Shown here: positions 1 through 5,020 of the stretch, one piece after another | How positions within the stretch are numbered: position 1 is the first letter of the stretch | Layout of the letters: the number at the start of each line of letters is the position of its first letter | Source: Gemmatimonadota bacterium | Lineage (GTDB): Bacteria; Latescibacterota; UBA2968; UBA8231 | Reading direction: 5' to 3' | Length of the DNA stretch: 5,020 nt | Assembly: GCA_026706165.1 (NCBI GenBank) | Contig: JAPOZF010000578.1 | Coordinates: 1 to 5,020 of the forward strand | The notes under the pieces: generated by a model | Database searches by the model: none | What the model was told of the DNA's origin: nothing | What the model saw: only the letters and a program-made list of their open reading frames with translations | Position numbers and translations under genes: made by a program

Positions 1-81
1 CTCCGCACGCGCCGGCCGGCTCAAGCGCGGTTCGTCGGTCACCCACCAGAGAAACACGTGCGTGTCCATCAGCAGGGTCAT
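1..81 (-). CDS. vapC: VapC-type PIN-domain toxin, N-terminal fragment cut by window edge
   Basis: The first 27 codons are visible, starting with ATG at 81 and reading leftward off the window. The peptide begins MTLLMDTHVFLWWVTDEPRL, the N-terminal signature of one class of PIN-domain toxins: a hydrophobic strand followed by the first metal-binding Asp (residue 6) in an LDTH-like motif, then a W-rich helix and the (D/E)PRLS segment. Family knowledge: PIN toxins are Mg-dependent ribonucleases that cut tRNA, rRNA or mRNA and are held inactive by the cognate antitoxin. The start codon overlaps the antitoxin stop as ATGA (78-81), and a strong AAGGAGG Shine-Dalgarno site lies 9 nt upstream (91-97, minus strand) inside the antitoxin gene. 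The two genes are therefore translationally coupled. The remaining acidic residues of the active site lie outside the window, so whether the toxin is intact cannot be judged. Confidence 0.9.
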   Translation of the reverse strand, partial: MTLLMDTHVFLWWVTDEPRLSRPARAE

Positions 82-326
82 TGCTCAGGCCCTCCTTCGA
101 ACCCGGTCAGCAGGTCCTCGGGCAGGGGGGCGTCGAAGTCGTCTTTCATGTGCACGAGTCCTCTGGCGCTACCCGGAATTCGCGGTCCCTTGCGCTGTGG
201 CTCGACGGGTCCGAGTCGGGCCACCGGCGTGCCGGAGCGGGCAATGAGCACCTCTTCCCCGCTCAACACCCGACGGATCAACTTCGAGAGGTTCGTTTTC
301 GCCTCGTGCATGTTGACCTGTAACAT
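78..326 (-). CDS. Phd/YefM-family antitoxin
   Basis: This 82-residue protein has the layout of Phd/YefM antitoxins that pair with PIN toxins. The N-terminal part is MLQVNMHEAKTNLSKLIRRV, then a GEEVLIARSGTPVARL segment (about residues 23-38). Together these form the DNA-binding dimer fold. The C-terminal part is acidic and proline-rich (DDFDAPLPEDLL, residues 62-73) and is the usual toxin-wrapping tail. The length matches the family. The ATG at 326 is preceded by GGGAGGT (334-340, minus strand) with 7 nt spacing, which supports this start. The gene ends in an ATGA overlap with the PIN toxin gene. By family knowledge it neutralises the toxin and represses its own operon by binding palindromes at the promoter; a suitable palindrome sits at 368-380. 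The assignment is firm; a specific named homologue is not claimed. Confidence 0.9.
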   Translation of the reverse strand: MLQVNMHEAKTNLSKLIRRVLSGEEVLIARSGTPVARLGPVEPQRKGPRIPGSARGLVHMKDDFDAPLPEDLLTGFEGGPEQ

Positions 327-354
327 TTGCCTGACCTCCCTGACAACGTGGCTG

Positions 355-384
355 TGGACACCTCTATCTTAGCTAAGCTATAGA
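355..384 (+). promoter_or_regulatory. Candidate divergent promoter toward the membrane/spermidine-synthase-like gene
   Basis: On the plus strand, TGGACA (355-360) matches the -35 consensus at 5 of 6 positions and TATAGA (379-384) matches the -10 consensus at 4 of 6, with an 18-nt spacer. The boxes interleave with the opposite-strand promoter of the toxin-antitoxin operon, so the two could not be occupied at once. Transcription would start near 391 and leave a leader of about 195 nt before the ATG at 587. This is motif evidence only, and an alternative promoter nearer 587 is not excluded. Confidence 0.4.
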
Positions 385-393
385 CTAAGTCCA
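366..393 (-). promoter_or_regulatory. Candidate sigma-70-like promoter of the antitoxin-toxin operon
   Basis: Read on the minus strand, TGGACT (388-393) resembles a -35 box and TAAGAT (366-371) a -10 box, each 4 of 6 to consensus, with a 16-nt spacer. Transcription would begin near 358-360, giving a leader of about 32 nt before the antitoxin ATG at 326. The segment is an AT-rich island in otherwise GC-rich sequence, as expected of a promoter. The prediction rests on motif matching only. Confidence 0.5.
368..380. promoter_or_regulatory. Palindromic operator candidate
   Basis: CTTAGCTAAG (368-377) is a perfect 10-bp palindrome. It overlaps a second inverted repeat, TAGCT-A-AGCTA (370-380). Both lie across the -10/spacer region of the two candidate divergent promoters. 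Phd/YefM antitoxins are known to autoregulate by binding short palindromes at their promoter, so this is the natural candidate operator. If so, antitoxin binding would affect transcription in both directions. Binding itself is inferred. Confidence 0.5.
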
Positions 394-586
394 TGCTCTC
401 CGCTCGTCAACTCGCGGCTGCCGGGTCGCTCCGCCTCTCGGCAGCGACCGGCACGGCAGTCTGTTCACCGGCCACTTCGACACGGGGCGGTCGTCTGTTC
501 CTTGTCGAAGGCAGTGAGTTGCGACGCGTGAGCGGGGGTCCACCGAATCGCTCCGATTCCGGAATCCCCCGGGCGGGGTTTTCGTC
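391..586 (+). other. Non-coding, hairpin-rich leader region
   Basis: No convincing gene lies between the divergent promoters and the ATG at 587, but the stretch holds several inverted repeats. Positions 419-453 form an 11-bp stem (TGCC-bulged G-GGTCGCT against AGCGACCGGCA) with a 12-nt loop. Positions 475-482 and 503-510 form a perfect 8-bp stem (CTTCGACA/TGTCGAAG) around a 20-nt loop. Positions 545-550 and 554-559 form a 6-bp stem (GAATCG/CGATTC) with a 3-nt loop. This last stem overlaps the perfect palindrome GATTCCGGAATC (555-566), so the two are mutually exclusive. CCCC-GGGC-GGGG followed by TTTT (567-582) ends just before the start codon. I recognise no known riboswitch or RNA family. 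Regulatory function is inference; the repeats are directly visible. Confidence 0.4.
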
Positions 587-3241
587 ATGACCGGATTGGT
601 GTATCTGCTGTTCTTCTTCTCCGGGGGAGCCGGCCTGATCTACCAGGTCATCTGGGTCCGGCAGTTCGGGAACGTATTCGGCAATACCGTCTACTCAGCC
701 TCGCTCGTGATCGCCGTTTTCATGTGCGGGCTCGGGCTCGGCAGCTACCTCGCCGATATCTGGGCGGACAGACGCTACGCCTTCGCTCCCTCTTCGCTCC
801 TCAGGGCCTTCGGATACTGCGAGCTGGCAATCGGCGGAATGGGTCTGGTGATCGCCCTGGTCCTTCCCCGCCTGGGATGGCTTTCGGCCGCGGTTTCCAC
901 CTACGTCCCAGGTCCCAACGGCTGGTATTTCCTCTCTGCGTGGTCCCACCTGGCGCGCTACGGCATCGCCTTCCTCGCGCTGGCCCCGATAACCCTGGTG
1001 ATGGGGGCGACCCTGACCTTGCTGATTCGATACCTGATTCAGCGCGACGTGGCCGTGGCCGGATGGAAGATCGGGGCGCTCTACGGGATCAACACCGCGG
1101 GAGCGGCTGCCGGGGCTTTCCTGACCGACTTCCTATTCATCCCAGGGGCGGGGTTGGGCGGTTCCCAGGTCATCGCCGCCGGCTGCAATCTCATTGCCGC
1201 GGCCGGGGCCCTTCACCTCGCATCGACCCGTGCCCGAAAAGGCGCCGAACACGCGCCGGCCGCCAGGGAGGTTCACCGGGAGGAGGCAGGGGTCCAAGGG
1301 GAGGAGTTGAAAGCCGGCCCGGCCATCGTCGGTCTGAGCGGGCTCGCACTGCTGTTGTCCGGGTTTGCCGCCATGGGCATGGAGATCGTCTGGTTCCGTC
1401 ACATCGCCCACACCGTCGGGAGCTTTCGCTCGGTGTACTCGTTGCTTCTCACGGTGATTCTCGTCGGAATCTGGCTGGGTTCCATGACCGGCGGGTTCCT
1501 GAACCGCAGGATGGGCAACCCGCTTCCATTGTTCATCGCTGCGCAGGCGCTGTTCGGGGTTTCCGCGTTGCTGGGTGTCGCCGGCGCCGGCACCGAACGG
1601 CTCGTGACTGCGGGCAACGCAGGCGCGGGGAGCTTTCTCGCTTCCTCGGGGATGAAGAGATCGGCCGTCGAGGTGTGGATCAACCTGCAGCCGGTGCTGA
1701 GGGAGGTGGCGGTTCCCGCCTTCTTCATGGGGTTCGCCTTTCCTCTTGCCAACGCCGTCATCCAGCGCGCCGCCGGGTTCGTGGGCCGGTACGCCGGTCT
1801 CCTCTACCTGGCAAACACCATCGGTGCGGTTCTGGGATCCCTGGGCACGGGATTTTTCCTCCTGCCGGCATTCGGAATGCAGGAGAGTGTGACCTTGTTG
1901 GTCGGCGCCGCCGGGTTGGCGACCGTCCCCCTGTACCTGGCCGCCCGCCCTGCAAGCCCGTGGAGCCGCAGGACGCGCCCGGCAACGGTTGCATTCGTCT
2001 CCGCGGCCGTCCTGTTGGGAGGGGCCCTGGCCCTGTGGACGGGTCTGCCGCCGGATCACGTGATCGCCAGGAGTCTCAAGCCGATGTCTCCGGGCGAGAA
2101 ACGGCTCGCAGTCAGCGAGGGCATCACCGAAACGATCGCCGTCACCGAGCACCCGAGCGAGGGGCGGCGCCTGCTGACGAACGGCTACTTCATGTCGGCG
2201 ACCAGTTGGAAGGGACAGCGCTACATGCGGGCCTTCGCCCACGTCCCGCTCCTGTCGCAGGAGGCCCCGGAAAGCGTGCTCGTGATCGCTTTCGGCGTGG
2301 GCAACACGGCGCACGCCGCGGCCCTGCACGAATCGGTCCGCCGCCTGGAAGTGGCCGAGCTCTCCGAGCATATCCTCGACCACGCCGGCCATTTCTCCGC
2401 CACCAACGGGAACGTGCTGGAGAACCCGAAAGTCTCCGTCTTCGTCAACGACGGGCGCCATCACCTGCGCATGCAGCCCCCGGCGGCCTACGACCTGGTA
2501 ACCCTGGAGCCGCCGCCGATAGCTCACGCCGGGGTGGCCTCGCTCTACTCGCGCGAGTTCTTCGAAACAGTGCGCTCCCGCCTGAAGCCGGGGGGCTATT
2601 TCACCCTGTGGCTGCCGGCCTACCAGGTCCCGGGGGAAACGGTGTTGTCGATGGTGCGGACCTTCGTCGAGGTCTTTCCGAACTCCGTGCTGCTCTCCGG
2701 GGTGTACTCGGAGCTGATCCTGATGGGAGTCCGGGATGCGCCGCTGGAAATCGATCCGGTGCTCGTCGAGGCCAGGCTCGAGGCGATGCCGCGTGTCCGC
2801 GACGACCTCGCCGCCGTCCACCTGGGCAGCTTGACGGAGATCGTCGGGACCTTTGCCGCCCCGGCCGAAGCACTCCTTCGAGCGAGCAGAATGTCACCCC
2901 CGGTAACGGACGATCGCCCCATTCCCGACTACGCCAGGAAATCCCAGTTGCGGGATCACCGCATACCGCCCGGGATCTTCGCCGTCGGGGAGGTCGACAC
3001 CTGGTGCCCGGGTTGTTTCACGGCCGGCCGGCCGCTCCCGGAGCTGGAGCATTTCGAGACCTACCTGAGCATCCTCGAGCGTCTCTACCAGTCGTCCCGG
3101 TTCCTCAACTCCAGCACTGTAAAGGGCCCAGGTCGAAAAAGAGCCCGCATCCCGATTCCTCCCGATGCTGCGATCGGGGCAGCCGTCGCAGAGCACCGGT
3201 ACCTCGGCTACGTTATGGAGGGTTTTTTCGAATCGAGGTGA
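587..3241 (+). CDS. Fused multi-pass membrane (MFS-like) / spermidine-synthase-like protein
   Basis: This 884-residue protein has two parts. Residues 1 to about 490 carry roughly 12-13 hydrophobic segments in two homologous halves joined by a hydrophilic linker (about 215-245). The opening LLFFFSGGAGLIYQVIWVRQ (7-26) is the hallmark of this fused family and recurs as LALLLSGFAAMGMEIVWFRH (253-272). Residues about 505-720 form a Rossmann-type aminopropyltransferase-like domain: VLVIAFGVGNT (564-574) at the nucleotide-binding loop, E591 at the ribose-binding strand end, DGR (622-624), YDLVTLEPPP (635-644), LYSREFF (653-659) and LKPGGYF. The TDDRP motif (774-778) typical of the family follows, then a tail with WCPGC (806-810). 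True spermidine synthases have GGGDG and DSTDP-like motifs; here these are AFGVG and LEPPP, so polyamine synthesis is doubtful. ATG 587 is the only start: an in-frame TGA lies at 515-517 with no other start codon between. Its ribosome site is poor (only G-runs at 571-578). The substrate is unknown. Confidence 0.85.
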   Translation: MTGLVYLLFFFSGGAGLIYQVIWVRQFGNVFGNTVYSASLVIAVFMCGLGLGSYLADIWADRRYAFAPSSLLRAFGYCELAIGGMGLVIALVLPRLGWLSAAVSTYVPGPNGWYFLSAWSHLARYGIAFLALAPITLVMGATLTLLIRYLIQRDVAVAGWKIGALYGINTAGAAAGAFLTDFLFIPGAGLGGSQVIAAGCNLIAAAGALHLASTRARKGAEHAPAAREVHREEAGVQGEELKAGPAIVGLSGLALLLSGFAAMGMEIVWFRHIAHTVGSFRSVYSLLLTVILVGIWLGSMTGGFLNRRMGNPLPLFIAAQALFGVSALLGVAGAGTERLVTAGNAGAGSFLASSGMKRSAVEVWINLQPVLREVAVPAFFMGFAFPLANAVIQRAAGFVGRYAGLLYLANTIGAVLGSLGTGFFLLPAFGMQESVTLLVGAAGLATVPLYLAARPASPWSRRTRPATVAFVSAAVLLGGALALWTGLPPDHVIARSLKPMSPGEKRLAVSEGITETIAVTEHPSEGRRLLTNGYFMSATSWKGQRYMRAFAHVPLLSQEAPESVLVIAFGVGNTAHAAALHESVRRLEVAELSEHILDHAGHFSATNGNVLENPKVSVFVNDGRHHLRMQPPAAYDLVTLEPPPIAHAGVASLYSREFFETVRSRLKPGGYFTLWLPAYQVPGETVLSMVRTFVEVFPNSVLLSGVYSELILMGVRDAPLEIDPVLVEARLEAMPRVRDDLAAVHLGSLTEIVGTFAAPAEALLRASRMSPPVTDDRPIPDYARKSQLRDHRIPPGIFAVGEVDTWCPGCFTAGRPLPELEHFETYLSILERLYQSSRFLNSSTVKGPGRKRARIPIPPDAAIGAAVAEHRYLGYVMEGFFESR

Positions 3242-3259
3242 AGCCGATCTTGATCCGAC

Positions 3260-3290
3260 ACCGCCGCACCCCCGTCGTGGACGGCGGTTT
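3260..3290 (+). terminator. Weak terminator-like or attenuator hairpin
   Basis: ACCGCCG (3260-3266) pairs perfectly with CGGCGGT (3282-3288). An inner CAC/GTG pairing (3267-3269 with 3277-3279) closes the loop to 7 nt apart from a GA bulge. Only three T residues follow, so this is at best a leaky terminator between the spermidine-synthase-like gene and the NIPSNAP gene. It could instead be a chance GC-rich inverted repeat or an mRNA-stabilising hairpin. Confidence 0.3.
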
Positions 3291-3312
3291 CGGCATGCGC
3301 AAGTGAACGGAC

Positions 3313-3318
3313 AAGGAG
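3313..3318 (+). promoter_or_regulatory. Ribosome binding site that decides the NIPSNAP start
   Basis: AAGGAG lies 7 nt before ATG at 3326 but only 4 nt before the in-frame GTG at 3323. The spacing favours the ATG, so the protein should begin MICEIRTY. Confidence 0.75.
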
Positions 3319-3325
3319 CACTGTG

Positions 3326-3946
3326 ATGATCTGCGAAATACGCACCTACAATCTCAGAACGCATGCCCTGCAGGAATACTGGAAGCGCTTCGGGGAGAAG
3401 CTCCCCCGCCGCCAGGAGTTCTCCAGGCTCGGCGGCCATTGGTACACCGAAGTGGGTCCGCTCAACCAGATGGTTGCCCTCTGGCCATACGAGGACCTCG
3501 AGCAGAGGGCGGAGATCCGCAAGCGGGCCGAGGCCGGCCCCGACCCCGCATGGCCTCCCGATTCGGGCGAACTGATCGTCGATATGGTGTCCCGGATCTA
3601 CCGGCCGGCGCCGTTCATGACCCCTCTCGGCGAACGGCGTATCGGTCCCCTGTACGAGATGCGGCTGTATACCTTCCCGGCAGAGGCACTTCCCGGGGTG
3701 CTGGAGGCCTGGGGGGAACAGATCGAGGAGCGCGAGAAGCTCTCGCCCCTGGCCGGCTGCTGGTATACGGACAGCGGCGGACTCGACAACTTCGTCCACA
3801 TGTGGGCTTACGGGAGCTTCGAGGAACGCCGGCGCGTGCGCGAGCAGGCCCGGGAGCAGGGTACCTGGCCACCGGAAACCCCGGTCAAACCGGTGAGGCA
3901 GGAGAACAAGATCCTCTACCCCGCCCCGTTTTCCCCGATGCAATAG
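3326..3946 (+). CDS. Tandem (two-domain) NIPSNAP family protein
   Basis: This 206-residue soluble protein has no signal peptide or membrane segment. It consists of two similar NIPSNAP-type units, members of the ferredoxin-like dimeric alpha/beta-barrel superfamily. Unit 1 (about residues 4-98) begins EIRTYNL and contains GGHWYTEVGPLNQMVALWPY (36-55), WPP (76-78) and YRPAPF (92-97). Unit 2 (about 111-204) begins EMRLYTF and contains AGCWYTDSGGLDNFVHMWAY (143-162), WPP (181-183) and YPAPF (198-202). Matching positions are offset by 105-107 residues. Bacterial NIPSNAP proteins are poorly characterised, often sit beside catabolic enzymes, and are suspected to bind or act on small molecules, so no reaction is assigned. 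The start at ATG 3326 is chosen by its ribosome site. The gene is followed after 9 nt by a Gfo/Idh/MocA oxidoreductase whose ribosome site overlaps this gene's TAG. The two are probably co-translated and work in the same pathway. Confidence 0.88.
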   Translation: MICEIRTYNLRTHALQEYWKRFGEKLPRRQEFSRLGGHWYTEVGPLNQMVALWPYEDLEQRAEIRKRAEAGPDPAWPPDSGELIVDMVSRIYRPAPFMTPLGERRIGPLYEMRLYTFPAEALPGVLEAWGEQIEEREKLSPLAGCWYTDSGGLDNFVHMWAYGSFEERRRVREQAREQGTWPPETPVKPVRQENKILYPAPFSPMQ

Positions 3947-3949
3947 GAG
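3945..3949 (+). promoter_or_regulatory. Ribosome binding site overlapping the NIPSNAP stop codon
   Basis: AGGAG shares its first two bases with the TAG stop (3944-3946) and lies 6 nt before ATG 3956. Ribosomes finishing the NIPSNAP gene would cover the start of the next one, implying translational coupling. Confidence 0.75.
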
Positions 3950-3955
3950 ACCGGC

Positions 3956-5020
3956 ATGTTTCGCGTCGGCATCATCGGCTGCGGCCGCATGGCCAACACC
4001 ATCGAAGACGAGCAGATAGCCAGAAGGAAAGAGCGTCCGAACCGGAGCGGGCTGGAACTGCCTTATTCGCATGCCGCCGGCTACGCGGCTGTAGAGGAGA
4101 CGCAGGTCGTCGCCGCCTGCGATATCGACGCGGCGCGCCTGCGGGCTTTCGTCGAACGCTGGAACGTCAGGGCCTACGGGGATTTCCGCGAGATGATAGA
4201 GCGGGAGAATCTCGATATAGTGAGCGTTGCCACGCGCCCGGAGCAGCATGCCGAACAGTTGATTTTCGCGGCCGAACACGGCGTGGCCGGGGTGTACGCG
4301 GAAAAGCCCCTCTGCATGACCTTGACCGAAACCGACGCGATAAGAGAAGCCTTCGAGCGCAACGGCGCGCACCTGGAGTACGGCTGCATCTACCGCCACT
4401 GGGCGGCGTACGAACAGGCGCGGACCATCGCCGAAAGTGGCGACCTGGGGGAGGTCCGGGCGGTGCTGGGGTTCGAGGGAAAGGCGCTCGAGGGGCACTT
4501 CATCGACCTGCTCCTGTACCTGCTCGGCGACCCGGAGCCGGTGTCCGTCCAGGGGAGGATTTCCCAGCTCAACCCGGCCGAGGACGACACCGCGGGCATG
4601 AAATTCATCAACGACACACCCCTGCTTTCGGCGCTGATCGAGTTCGACAACGGGACCTTCGCGCACGTGGCGCGGACCGGAATCGGCCGGGAGATCGAAC
4701 TGGTCTGCAGCGAAGGGAGCATCCGCGTCGTCAACGAGGGGGAAGCGGTACAGTTGAGGCGCCGGGATTCCGTGTCCGATGGGCTCGATGCCGTGCCTGT
4801 CGAGCAGGCGCAACCCCGCAGCGGCACCGTGCACATCATTCGCGACCTGGTCGAGGCCATCGAGACCGGCAAGCCGGGGCGCAGGAGCAACCTGCGGGTG
4901 GCGATGATCAGCCAGGAGATCGGCTTCGGGCTGTACGAGTCCCATTTGCGGGGGGGAACCGCGGTGGGCTGGTCAGCGACTAACGTCTCTGACGGCGTCT
5001 CTGTAACCACGCATGGAGAC
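3956..5020 (+). CDS. Gfo/Idh/MocA-family NAD(P)-dependent oxidoreductase, open at window end
   Basis: The frame runs 355 codons from ATG 3956 to the last base without a stop. Family length is usually about 330-390, so little is probably missing. The N-terminal Rossmann domain shows VGIIGCGRMA (4-13), the first acidic strand end AACDID (53-58), and the EKP signature (116-118, in VYAEKPLCMT). The C-terminal domain follows with YGCIYRHW (142-149), a SGDLGEVRAV helix-strand (161-170), GHFIDLLLYLLGDPEPVSV (180-198) and IEFDNGTFAHVARTG (228-242). The family oxidises or reduces sugars, inositols and related polyols with NAD(P). Two oddities are visible. About 20 extra residues follow the glycine loop (14-38) before the SHAAGY helix. 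The loop before H181 is very short, and the Asp usually four residues before that His is absent (A177), although D184 is kept. The substrate is unknown. The last residues (about 338-355) look less conserved. Confidence 0.88.
   Translation, partial: MFRVGIIGCGRMANTIEDEQIARRKERPNRSGLELPYSHAAGYAAVEETQVVAACDIDAARLRAFVERWNVRAYGDFREMIERENLDIVSVATRPEQHAEQLIFAAEHGVAGVYAEKPLCMTLTETDAIREAFERNGAHLEYGCIYRHWAAYEQARTIAESGDLGEVRAVLGFEGKALEGHFIDLLLYLLGDPEPVSVQGRISQLNPAEDDTAGMKFINDTPLLSALIEFDNGTFAHVARTGIGREIELVCSEGSIRVVNEGEAVQLRRRDSVSDGLDAVPVEQAQPRSGTVHIIRDLVEAIETGKPGRRSNLRVAMISQEIGFGLYESHLRGGTAVGWSATNVSDGVSVTTHGD
4984..5003. repeat. Short tandem repeat near the oxidoreductase 3' end
   Basis: CGTCTCTG occurs at 4984-4991 and again at 4996-5003, a 12-nt period. 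GAGAC at 5016-5020 is the complement of the repeat's GTCTC. The repeat lies in the poorly conserved C-terminal tail of the oxidoreductase frame. It may be chance or the start of a structured 3' region cut by the window edge. Confidence 0.35.

Noticed and set aside
393..590. A 65-codon plus-strand frame whose TGA overlaps the ATG at 587 (ATGA)
   Set aside because: It has no Shine-Dalgarno site, third-position G/C is lower than in the real genes, the composition is unlike a folded protein, and it runs through several inverted repeats. A short leader peptide is not excluded but is not supported.
1133..2821. A 562-codon minus-strand frame opposite the membrane/enzyme fusion gene
   Set aside because: It is an antisense shadow: low-complexity Arg/Gly/Gln/His-rich sequence, no ribosome site checked as convincing, and no domain.
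587..3241. Naming the fusion gene as a true spermidine synthase (speE)
   Set aside because: The GGGDG and DSTDP-type motifs are not retained, and no SAM decarboxylase gene is present in the window, so a polyamine-synthesis label would overstate the evidence.
724..3306. An 860-codon open frame overlapping the spermidine-synthase-like gene
   Set aside because: It is a shifted-frame shadow, rich in Arg, Gly and Pro with no recognisable domain. Long stop-free alternative frames are expected in GC-rich genes.
2894..4945. A 683-codon minus-strand open frame antisense to three plus-strand genes
   Set aside because: It spans gene boundaries and has His/Arg/Asp-rich antisense composition and no family features. 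The plus-strand genes beneath it are clearly recognised.
3439..4983. A 514-codon plus-strand frame across the NIPSNAP and oxidoreductase genes
   Set aside because: It crosses the boundary between two well-supported genes in the wrong frame and is Arg/Gly-rich without motifs.
1..5020. CRISPR array, tRNA, rRNA or insertion sequence
   Set aside because: No regularly spaced repeats, tRNA-like cloverleaf, rRNA stretches, transposase motifs or terminal inverted repeats were seen.

Overview
The window is GC-rich, densely coding bacterial DNA. The evidence is compact gene packing, Shine-Dalgarno sites, ATGA stop/start overlap and strong G/C preference at third codon positions. The gene set is a PIN-toxin/Phd-antitoxin pair, a fused membrane/spermidine-synthase-like protein, a double NIPSNAP protein and a Gfo/Idh/MocA oxidoreductase. 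This suits a free-living, high-GC environmental bacterium, but nothing here fixes the phylum.

Layout. On the minus strand, positions 1-326 hold a type II toxin-antitoxin operon: a Phd/YefM-like antitoxin, then the first 27 codons of a VapC-type PIN toxin that is cut by the window edge. Positions 345-395 form an AT-rich island with palindromes and candidate promoters pointing both ways. Positions 391-586 are a non-coding stretch with several inverted repeats that would make a structured leader on the plus-strand transcript. Positions 587-3241 (+) encode an 884-residue protein with a two-fold repeated multi-pass membrane region fused to a cytosolic aminopropyltransferase-like domain. That domain has lost the canonical catalytic acidic motif. 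An 84-nt gap with a weak hairpin follows. Positions 3326-3946 (+) encode a protein made of two tandem NIPSNAP-type units. Nine nucleotides later a Gfo/Idh/MocA-family NAD(P)-dependent oxidoreductase begins at 3956 and stays open to the last base.

How the genes fit together. The toxin and antitoxin form a self-contained, probably autoregulated module transcribed away from the rest. The NIPSNAP and oxidoreductase genes are tightly spaced and almost certainly co-translated, which suggests a shared small-molecule (sugar- or polyol-like) catabolic or modification step. The substrate cannot be read from the sequence. Whether the membrane/spermidine-synthase-like gene belongs to the same transcription unit is uncertain. 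No clearly novel multi-gene system is evident. The points most worth checking are the structured leader with divergent promoters, the degenerate active sites of the two enzyme-like proteins, and the NIPSNAP duplication beside the oxidoreductase.
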